Below, one piece after another: positions 33,462 through 42,485 of a DNA stretch of 64,000 nucleotides; positions within the stretch are counted from its first letter, which is position 1; each line of letters starts with the position of its first letter. The stretch spans positions 73,332,712 through 73,396,711 of the forward strand of contig CM056581.1 in NCBI GenBank assembly GCA_029721435.1, read 5' to 3'. The position numbers were made by a program, and so were the translations under genes. The notes under the pieces were generated by a model. That model saw only the letters and a program-made list of their open reading frames with translations. It ran no database searches and was not told the DNA's origin. The DNA is from Gymnothorax reevesii (lineage: Eukaryota; Chordata; Actinopteri; Anguilliformes; Muraenidae).

Positions 33462-34955
33462 CCACCAATCTATTGTATTCATTAACCCGGCTCTCTTTGT
33501 CAAAATTTTTGTTCTATAGCAATGTCTCTTTCATGAGGTCGTTGCTACTGTGGCTCTGTTCCCTGGAGGGGGATTACTAGCAGCTCCCTGCCTTCGGTTC
33601 CTCGCTCGGACAGGCAGGGATCTCTCATAACAGAGCCATGTTGCCAAACTCAATGTATGATTGTATGCCTGTATGTCACAATAAATATTCTTTTTTTGAC
33701 GAAGTAGTCCTATCAGAAATGGATGCAATATTCATGGCAAATAGTAGACACACCATGTTTATTTAACCAGGCATCGATTTACCAGTTTTATGTTCATTTT
33801 TTATAGTCTGAAACTTCCTTCAGAAGCATCCTTGCTTTATGTCATTTTTGCCCATGACTTTCGTGCAGGACTATATACCACCATAGATTTAATTTATGAT
33901 ATTGATAAAATTTGACTGTGGTAATGTTTGCGTTTCTGCCACTCCTATTCAGAAGGTGAGTAATGCTTTTCCGATGAAGATGCTCTCCGGCGGAAGCAGC
34001 TGTTGCATGATGAGGGAAAGCGCAATGAGGAAATCTCCGAATAGCGGCGAGAGCAGGAAGACTGGGCTGGAAACAAGGCCTCCTCTGCTGCTGCCAGCCT
34101 CACAGTGCCAGGTCCTCACTATCTCCGTCACATGTCCCCAGACAAAGGCTGACCCTGTCCCCCTGGCCCCTGCTGCTTCCAACCTTCACCTCTATCAGCA
34201 GGGCTACAGTCAGGTGCCCAGCACATGCGGGCACCGAGCTAGGCCGACGTCACCTTAACTATGCCCCTGCATCAACAAACGCAGGAACTCACAATCGCGC
34301 ACATGTGCATGCATACATGAGCACAGGCACATACGTATATGCTCATCAAACACACACGCGTATACTACATTTTGTCTCCACTATTACTACCACCCAGTCA
34401 TGCTTATTGACAGAATAAAGACAAAGGCTGTGGGCTTTTTGGACAAATTCACTGAAGGCTGTAAACAAGAGGTCTCTGTTAAATCCTTTAATTAATAAAT
34501 TTGGACTGAAACCTCACTTAGTCTCAGGCTTTGCTTTATTTTGGCCCCCCTGGAGCTAAAGTAATTAAACAGAAGCATGAGCAAATGCTAAGACATTGTG
34601 GGGAGCCAACAAAAATGGCTCACATTTCTGAAAAGTCACGACTGATCATCTCATGCGGACACTTCTCCGTTGAAAAAGTAAGAAAATCTCAGCAAGTGAA
34701 ATGTCTTCATTTGACAAACTGGATGGCTTTGCCCAAGCAGTTTATACATCCTTTTTGCTAGCGCATAACCAGTGTCCAAAAATGTGGTTTTCACTGCAGT
34801 GTGGAAACTACTCCTAAATGACATCTCATCACCAGCAGTCAGAAACAATGCCATTCTCTCAAATACCATCATCTTTTTCATATTTGCCAAACTCAACATG
34901 AATATATAATAAAGAAGGCAGCTTCCGAGCATCCTTGTTCTACTAGAATTTTTAA
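33462..34955. other. No certain gene; degenerate exon-like stretch and a poly-C run
   Basis: At 33963-34258 two overlapping frames give plausible, non-repetitive peptides (DALRRKQLLHDEGKRNEEIS in one frame, then ADPVPLAPAASNLHLYQQGY in another). This could be a decayed exon or processed pseudogene, but I do not recognise it. A run of 16 C lies just beyond, at 34957-34972. A 55-bp match to 31462-31520 lies at 33568-33621. Confidence 0.35.
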
Positions 34956-34972
34956 TCCCCCCCCCCCCCCCC

Positions 34973-35790
34973 GCCTCGCCAAGACTGTCTCACTATGACA
35001 GTCAGCATTTCTCTGTATTATCCATGCATTTGAAGGCCAACAGAGTCCCTCAGATTAGACAGACAAACAAAATAAGCGTACCATTCCCCACTGTAAATTA
35101 TTCCAGCTGACCACCGTATACCATGTGAGGTAAACGTACATTGAGAGAACGCCCGAAATAGCAGGGAGGAGCATGGATGATAGAACTTTATTTAAGGAAC
35201 TTCTGACCTGAAGTCTGTCGGCAGATACAAAAATTTGCTGCAAGGTCACAGGTGACTCATTTCACACAGAGAATCAAGGCCATGCTATTGCAGGGTTTTC
35301 ATTGCTGAAATAGAATGCAGGCTAAATACATCCATTATGACCTGAAAAAATATGAAAAATGGCTTTAGCCTTCAAGCTAGTGCTGCGCGTGTTTGTGAGT
35401 TCAGAAATACATACTCACCAGTCAAACAAAGGAAGACCTTTGTGCTAGGAGCTGCATCTTCTAAAAATTTTTATGAGATAATCTTGCTGTGCACCAACTT
35501 CAAGTAGCCACCTACTGCTCAACCTTTCTGTATAAGCCAAGACACCTCTGTGGGACCCTCTCTGGTTAAAAATGGGAAATCTTAAGATGAATCAACTGTA
35601 AATACCAAACTCAGACTAAAAATTATATTAAAAAAGTAGAGGCATTCCGAGAGTGCAAACCTCCTCCATGGCAGCACAGTCAAGATCTTTCGGAGGGACC
35701 ATGACTCTTAAGAAATTTAAGGTATCTGCAACATAGGATTTTGAGATGGTTGCTGTGGTGGCTGTTGTGTTTTTGCACCGTTTGTTGGCC
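34973..35790. other. No gene recognised
   Basis: AT-rich with short frames only. Confidence 0.5.
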
Positions 35791-35795
35791 TGTCT

Positions 35796-36349
35796 ACAGA
35801 GATGCCAAGTCTCACGCATTTGGCGTAGGTCTTATGCATTTTTTTTGGCTTATTCACCATAGTCTGTAATTATTCACTGAATGCTTAATGAGATTCTCAT
35901 GCAGAAATTAAAATCCTTGTGCATTGAAGTTTCCGTTTCACTTGCGTAAAGGTGCACCTCATCACAAGTAACATGGAAAGCGATTATGACTCTGGACTTC
36001 CCGTGCTTCTCTTTACTCAGGGATTGGAAACAATGCATGACTTTCATGGTCGTTTAAATTGTTTTAATGAAATAAGACCATTTGAAACATTTTTATGCAA
36101 TTCCAATGCTTTTAAGCCCTCAGTAAAGACAAGCCTGAGAATTCCCGAGTCATTATCGATTTCCGTGTCATTAGAGGGGAAATCCACCGTAATGCACGTG
36201 AAACTGATTAACTTCATGCACAACCACTTAAATTCCGCGAGTGAATTTCTTCAGTGGGCTTTGAGTGAATAATTGCTGACTACGGCACAGAAACGCGAAT
36301 GCCACTAAGAGGAGAAACACGCCTAAAGCGTAAGCCTTGACATCTCTGT
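35796..36349. mobile_element. Short element with ACAGAGATGCCAAG ends, related to the palindrome arms
   Basis: Imperfect inverted ends (ACAGAGATGCCAAGTCTCAC at left, its near inverse ending CATCTCTGT at right) are flanked by GTCT (35792-35795 and 36350-36353). The interior, from GGCGTAGGTCTTATGC to GAGGAGAAACACGC, matches about 19795-20210 and the inverse of 24300-24730 in the large palindrome. Confidence 0.7.
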
Positions 36350-36712
36350 GTCTAGTGCATTTTTAGTTGTCGCCATGTTTCCGCGTTAGCCATGCCCATG
36401 GTTCTTCCATGTGTCCTTGATTTTTCATGTGTCTTTCTATTTTCTAGCTCCGGTCCAGTCTGCCAGTTGGGATCCACCTCTCCAGTCCGTGTTCCCTGCC
36501 ATGTTTTGTTCCTGCATGCCGGCACTTTTCATTGCTTTGGTTTGGCTGACTGGTGTTTCTACTTCCCTCAGAGCTGTTCCTTCCCTGCTGCATCTTACAT
36601 CGATACTTAAGCTGAACATGCCCATAAGCACCCAATGGAACACCATTTTCATAGATTGGTTGGTTGAAAGTAATAGGGGTGGGACTTCCTCGCTCTCTCC
36701 AGTTCTATTATA
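36350..36712. other. No gene recognised
   Basis: The open frame of 131 codons at 36411-36806 runs into the MITE and shows no domain. Confidence 0.4.
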
Positions 36713-36919
36713 TACTGAGCAACAAAAGAAACGCAAGTTAATGAATGTCCTCGCAGTCTTGCACGGTCACCCAGTTGAGATTACTGCAAAACAAAAAATG
36801 TTTTAAGAAATGAGGGTAAATGCGCATGTGCTACTGATAAAGTTTTTATTAATATTATTAATAACAGAGATATTTCCGGTCAGTCTTGTTTTAAGTCGAG
36901 TTTCTTTTGTTGCTCAGTA
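36713..36919. mobile_element. 207-bp MITE with Tc1-like ends TACTGAGCAACAAAAG
   Basis: It has inverted ends of about 20 bp and TA on both sides (36711-36712, 36920-36921). The outer 16 bases differ by one base from those of the intact Tc1-like element at 15253-16762, so that transposase is a candidate mobiliser. Confidence 0.85.
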
Positions 36920-36921
36920 TA

Positions 36922-38403
36922 TTACCTCCATGGTAATAATGGTACTGTCTTGGTTTTAAGGAAGTTTGTGTTTTTATGAAGGGTGCTTTCTGTTTTTACT
37001 TGTCTCATTCTTTCGACATCGAATTCCTTTCCTGAGCTGGTTGATTGGTGATTTGTGGCACCTGTCTTCAGGTCTACTTAAACTGGAATGTTGACGCACT
37101 TCGCCTCTTGAATGTCTTATTTCTACATGAGAGCCAGCTACAGGTTTTGCTCTCGGGATTTTGTGAACTTTTCGCTTTTATTTTAGAAAGATTGAGAAAA
37201 GTTTGTCTGTAGCTATTCTACGTAGGTTCTCCCTTTTAGTGCACCTGTCGTTAGTGACTTTTTGGGAGATTATTCCGTCCGTTTGGACGCTTCTTTAGCG
37301 TATGGCCTGCACCGCTATTTTCCATGCAGCTTGAGTCTCATTTTCATTTTGGGTGCTCTCTTTAGGCTCCAGTTTTGTCCTTCCGGAAAAGGAGCAGGTT
37401 ATTTAGTTTGGTGGGAGAGTATTTTGGTGTTTTACTTTAGTCTTTGTTTCTCGAGAACTTATTGGCTGGTCCTTTATTTTTGCCAGCTTTCAGACGAGAT
37501 TTTAGTTGCATTTGGTCTCCAAATATTTCTGCAACCGAAAAAGGTACTGCTTTTAAGCCGTCCTTACAAGTCTCAACTTTGAAATAGGTGCGAAGGCTAA
37601 AATGGGCTATAGCATCACTGAACAGAATGCATGGGTGGCATTAATGCAATGCAATTCAGACGCTGACCATCCTGCCATGGTCCAACATTCACAAGCAATC
37701 TCAAACAATTTATAATGAAATTATAGCTGCAGTCAAAGTTCCCTGATTTTGTTTTGTCGATGACAATTAACTGAAATATCTACAGGTATTTCCCAGCCAA
37801 ACTCCATCCAGTTTTCCAACCGAACTTCCAAGGACTGTCTCTTTCATCCACTTCACCTGATGTGCAAAGAGCCAGTCAAAAGTGGCTATATTTACCACTG
37901 CGGCTGAGCACAGCTAACACAATGTGAGCAAATAGGTCTAAATATATTTTTTTTAGCTCAGTACTTGTGACAAATAGAGAAATGAGGGGTCTGTGTCTTT
38001 GCAGAGAACAGTATGAGCCCTATAACAGATGCTGCTTTTTAAAATGTGTTCAGTATCATAGTGTGGAGGTTAGATGCCAAATGTACTGAATGTCCCCAAG
38101 TATGTCCTTCCCTTATTAGCAGAGGACTACAGCTTGGAACACTTAATTCCCTTCAACATGCCATTATTGTCTAGGTAATGCCATTTAAATTACATATAGC
38201 TTCATGTTATTGCAAGCAATATTGCTGGAGGTTTCTGTGAGCGCAACTGTTGCTCACACCATTGATAAGAAGTATGCATATGACAGTGTGGGCTTGTGTC
38301 TGAAGGCCTTCATGGTGAGAGTGTGCAAATGCAAATTTACACAAAGTGAACATGTCAGTACATGCAGCACAAACCAAAGACTAGACCAATGAACACCGAA
38401 TAG
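36922..38403. other. No gene recognised
   Basis: T-rich stretch at 36960-37590 with a 106-codon frame (37262-37582) but no domain. It may be LTR-like. Confidence 0.4.
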
Positions 38404-39590
38404 TTATGATTCTGCTGTTGCCTGACCATGTTTGTGATGACTCTGTTTTCAAGCCATGTTTTCTGATTAAGTCCATGCCATGTTTTGTATTTTGCTTTCT
38501 GTCTTTCTTTGTTAAGTCCTTGCCTGCCATTTTCCATATTCACAGTTTAGATTATCATTCTGGTTTTTGTAATTCTCATACCCTGCATTGCACATTGTCT
38601 CCCCAGTCTTGTGTGCCACAGTTTCAAGTGATTTCATGCTTTCTGGGTTTCCAAACATTGCTTCAAATCTCGTTTGCTTCCTTCGCCTTACTGTTCTATC
38701 TTTACTAACAATCCTAAAAGTTTTAGTAGTAATTTAGTATTTATTTTAGATAAATTACCAACACTAACATTATTTATAGTACTAACTTACTAACAAGCAC
38801 TAGGGATTGTATAGCTGCACATTACTAACTGACTATCGAGCTCTCAGCACTCGCTCTGCTCTAGCCTCCGCCCCTTGCCTCCACTTAATTTACTTTGCTG
38901 TGCTTCAGCGGATTCTCCGCACCTCCGCCCCTCATTCTGTGCCCTTTAGAACTCCCTAACCAGAGTCGTCTGTTTGTCATAGGTTGTCTGTGTAATCCAT
39001 GTCCGCGTTTTGGCTTTCGACAGTTTCATGTGGTTAGGAACTTCCTCTTGTTCACTCCATTGTTAATTAGTCTGATCCAGCTCACCTGTTCCCTATTATA
39101 GCATGTGACTTCCTGTATGTGTAGTTAAGCAGTCATTTCACTTCCAGCTCTTGTCAGAACTTTTTCCCTGTGCTGCGATTGTTTATGCTTTGTACTCTTA
39201 GTGTTATACTTCTGACTGGAACGTCCCGGATTTAGATTTTGGCTTTACCTTTAATATTCCTGTCCCTGTATACCATACCTGCTTTGCCTGACCCTGAGTT
39301 TGTGTTTGCTGCCCTGTTTATGAACTGGAGGAACTGGAGTACATCTACTGGATTTTGGCTTAGGATTTACCTGATATTCCTGTGCCTGTGTACCGAACCT
39401 GCTTTGCCCGGCCCTGAGTTTTGTGTTTGCTGCCCTGTGTACAATTTGGATTGCAACTACTGTATTCTGATTTTGGACTCTGTATCGTTGTTTGTGCCCA
39501 GCAGGGGTTTCCAACCCAGATCCAATAAAAATCAAGTTTACTGGATATTGTTGGTCTCGCTTCTGGTTTCTGAACGCTACCTCACAAGAA
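38404..39590 (+). repeat. Long LTR-like repeat, copy 1 (solo LTR candidate)
   Basis: This shares blocks with 60600-61830, for example GGATTGTATAGCTGCACAT (38809 and 61017), then CTCTCAGCACTCGCTC and CCTCCGCC, and the end block with TGCTGCCCTG, GACTCTGTA and an AATAAAA polyadenylation-type signal (39524). C/T-rich strings with internal duplication (39240-39300 versus 39370-39430) fit an LTR. No coding region adjoins. Exact ends are not resolved. Confidence 0.55.
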
Positions 39591-39904
39591 TAATGCCTCT
39601 TTCAATTGTAGGTGTGTTGTATTCACATAAAATAAATGGTGCTGCAACTACATTTCATGATCATTGCTAATCACTGATATGTAATGGAGGCCTTCATCTG
39701 CACACCCATCCAATTGCATCATAATTTAAAACAATGCAAAATGTAAATCATGAGAAAAGTGATAAATTAAGTATATTAGTGCTATGACTTTACCTGTTTT
39801 CACCCAATTTAGATATAATTATGATAACTGTCTGAATTGGAGTTCATACTTAACCATCCAGTAGTGTAAGGCCAGACCTCCAACCTTCCAACTCACTGGT
39901 CTAT

Positions 39905-40165
39905 TAAAGGGAAAATATGTAACATTTACAATTTTTTATCTCCCAAAATATAAGTCTGCATTCATATATATGTCATCGTTGGTGTATTATGACCTCCGCT
40001 AATAATCTGATATTTTCTCGTAAACAAAGAATTTTAGACTTGTTTCTACGTTGGACGGGTAATCTGGTAGGGGAGCGCCATGACAGTCAGCCATCTTGAC
40101 AATGTTGTCGCCGGCAAGGGACAAATAGCATCAAACACGGAATAAGTTTTCCCTGCCAGCCATTG
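39905..40165 (+). other. Probable upstream part of the transposon carrying the KTRANIG exon
   Basis: It includes CAGTCAGCCATCTTGACAAT close before the coding segment. No terminal repeat was recognised. Confidence 0.3.
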
Positions 40166-40169
40166 CAGA

Positions 40170-40457
40170 GTGATTGAGACGCCGGAGGAAGTCAGGTGGA
40201 GAGGCTATCGCGGCGACTTTGAAAATCAGTACTACTGCAGCGTAATGCAAGACCATACATGTGCAGCAGCAGCACAGGAGATGGAATCCTCATCCTCAAA
40301 AAAAAAACAAAAAAGAGAATTGAAAAGGCAGCGTGAACGGTGCGCTGAAAAAACAAGGGCGAACATCGGGCTAGCCTTGCCCAGGTGGCAGGAGCTAATG
40401 AAGGAGAAAGATTTTCCAAGGGGTGCTGAAGTTGCCAGCTTTCTCCTCGACAAGTAA
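40170..40457 (+). CDS. Transposon exon with KTRANIGLALPRWQEL motif, donor site at its end
   Basis: The 95-codon frame starts MIETPEEVRWRGYRGDFENQ and contains a basic stretch (SSSKKKQKRELKRQRERC) followed by AEKTRANIGLALPRWQELMK and GAEVASFLLDK. It ends in a strong 5' splice donor (GACAA/GTAAGT, 40450-40460), so the frame's own stop is probably intronic. The same motif occurs at 13941-14294 and, from memory, in many uncharacterised fish repeat proteins. In that view this is the first coding exon of a DNA transposon protein whose catalytic exons are missing here. It could act as a DNA-binding N-terminus. The superfamily is not known to me. The downstream 500 bp has no further exon that I can identify. 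Confidence 0.5.
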   Translation: MIETPEEVRWRGYRGDFENQYYCSVMQDHTCAAAAQEMESSSSKKKQKRELKRQRERCAEKTRANIGLALPRWQELMKEKDFPRGAEVASFLLDK

Positions 40458-40459
40458 GT

Positions 40460-40950
40460 CAACTGTACTGCCTAAATTAGCCTAAACGCAACTTTTCATT
40501 CAGTTTTGTTACACAGTGTTGCTTATCACCATAAGCAGCATAATAGTAGATCATGATAAAATCCTGCATCCTCATTGCTACAAGTGGAACTGTAAGTTTA
40601 CGTGGTTTCAGTAGCTTTCATAATCGCGGTAAAAGCGGCTTTTGAAGCCTACCCATCGGCGGTGAAGCTGGTGGGTAGACTTTAGAAGCTGGTATTTACA
40701 GTGACTAAAAACCTGCATTTATTGCGACAAAAGCTACTGAAACCTCGTAAACATACAGGCTCATAACTACGAAAGGTGCTTATCTCCTATACATGAATGA
40801 AACGGCTAAACAGTTCCTAAAACGTGCTTAATTTTTGTCATATAGGACTAATGAATAAGCTACGCTTATGGTCATGTTTTCATAATGGGAAGGTGCCACC
40901 ACCTGTTTTCAGTGCATCAATTTTCCGGGCTCGATTGGCAGACTTGGTTA
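40460..40950 (+). other. Presumed intron or flank of the KTRANIG exon
   Basis: Contains an imperfect inverted pair around GTAGCTTT/AAAGCTACTGAA (40610-40745). No exon recognised. Confidence 0.3.
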
Positions 40951-40952
40951 TC

Positions 40953-41045
40953 CCCCACCGCGCGATTAGCGCGAAGCTAGGCATATAGCATTGGGTTCCG
41001 TTCGTCCGTCCGGACACATAAAATTGAGGCAGTGGGGGATATTGC
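40953..41045. mobile_element. Short CCCCCAC-type module with GTCCGTCC
   Basis: TATCCCCCACCGCGCGATTA begins a segment containing CGTTCGTCCGTCCGG and ending GTGGGGGATA. Inverted ends TATCCCCCAC/GTGGGGGATA and a hairpin CGCG-ATTAG-CGCG make this look like a minimal relative of the hairpin modules at 12789 and 21123. Confidence 0.5.
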
Positions 41046-41224
41046 AATGTTAGTGGCAAACACCTGTTTTATTTTTGATTCGCCGCCAGAGTTCTTTGTA
41101 CTCTTAGACGTTTCTTTGTGTGCGGACCGGAAAGAATGCTGTTATTGCACTTTATGATGTTGGCAGTGGCGGAAATCGAGCGGGGCATTGGGGGGGGGGG
41201 GGTTGAGTTAGTTGCCACTGAAGA

Positions 41225-41460
41225 TAATTGGAAAACGCCTCAATGAAGGAAAATGATCGAGAACTAGCCAGGACTAATTGTTGTCATAAAGGACGTGTCT
41301 GTGTCCCTTCCAATTCCCAGTTCGATTTGCGCTTCTGGATGCTGGTCCATGCAACAGACTTCTTTTCGTTAGACTTCGCATCAGCCTTCTTGTCACAGGC
41401 TTCCTGGAGAGCGTAGTTGGGCTGAACGGCCTGTTCTCGCCATTCCCGTGACGTTAAATG
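41225..41460 (+). repeat. Retroposon segment; 3' end shared with 11965, 5' part shared with 58450
   Basis: The left part (TTGGAAAACGCCTCAATGAA, then CTAATTGTTGTCATAAAGG) matches 58490-58560. The right part (GCGTAGTTGGGCTGAACGGC, then CTGTTCTCGCCATTC) matches 11965-12010. It is probably one LINE/SINE family with different truncations. Confidence 0.5.
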
Positions 41461-41798
41461 AAACCTGTCCGTGCTTTGACAGTCTCTGTGAGGGTCCGCC
41501 TCACCTGACATTAAATTTTCACGACGGTGTCTTTTGTCAGTAATTTTGCATCCACAGGTGGTCGAGAGACACTGCTGAATGTACACCTACTTCCCCTAAT
41601 GTATTATGCAAGTAATAGGCCAAACAATAAAACGTGGTCAACGCCGCCTGACCGCTTGATTACGCGAGTATACATCTAAACATCTGCTTAACTAGGGCGA
41701 GTGTAGTAAAATATTACGTTTTTTGTAATGAGTGCTTAAAACGTTAGTTTAGCAATGTGCGAACAAATGTGTTTTAACTTGGTTCTTGCTCTATACGC

Positions 41799-42294
41799 TG
41801 TTATGGCCCCAATTTGTCATTACATTTACAACACAACAGCAACCGCAAGGGATGACAGACACAGTTTTAAAAACTTAAACACATTTATTTAATAAAACCA
41901 ACTAACAATTAACTAATCTACTGACCAAGATTGATTACAACAAAAAACAGAAATACTTACAGTCCCTTTTTGGTGGGGTGGCTTGGTGATGTCCTGGGTG
42001 AGGAAAATGCTCTAACACAGGCAAAAATCCACAAAAGAAACTTCACAGGTCTTGAACAGAATGACAGGTCTGGTCACATGTATCCTTCTTCTTGCAATTT
42101 CTCCTACTACTTTACTGTCTCAATTCTACTCCTTATATACTCTTTTGCAGACCCCACCCACATTTAGACCTCTTTTTTGTAATTTTCGGGGACTTGCCCC
42201 AGACATGTCCAGGACATGTCTAAACCTAGCTCCAGTCTGGGCTTAATAAAAGAAAAGTAAATACTGCTATGTAGTGGCCTCTATTCACATCACA
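41799..42294 (-). repeat. 3' LTR of the outer element (496 bp)
   Basis: TGTTATGGCC...TCACATCACA as read on the plus strand. A polypurine tract on the minus strand (TTTTGGAATGGAGG) lies just inside, at 42295-42310. Confidence 0.9.
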
Positions 42295-42407
42295 CCTCCA
42301 TTCCAAAAGGGAAAAATTTTGACTCAAAGGCAAAATTTTTCTTTTCAATACAAAATGGTTTAGTTGACACTTGTCTATATATACATATCATACAATATTC
42401 AAATAAA

Positions 42408-42413
<6 letters not shown>

Positions 42414-42480
<67 letters not shown>
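42414..42480. repeat. (TA)n microsatellite
   Basis: About 33 uninterrupted TA units between the RNase H end and the 3' LTR of the outer element. The corresponding place in the inner copy (50784-50796) has only about six units. Confidence 0.95.

Positions 42481-42485
<5 letters not shown>

Noticed and set aside
36411..36806. 131-codon frame before the 207-bp MITE
   Set aside because: It runs across the MITE boundary and has no domain.
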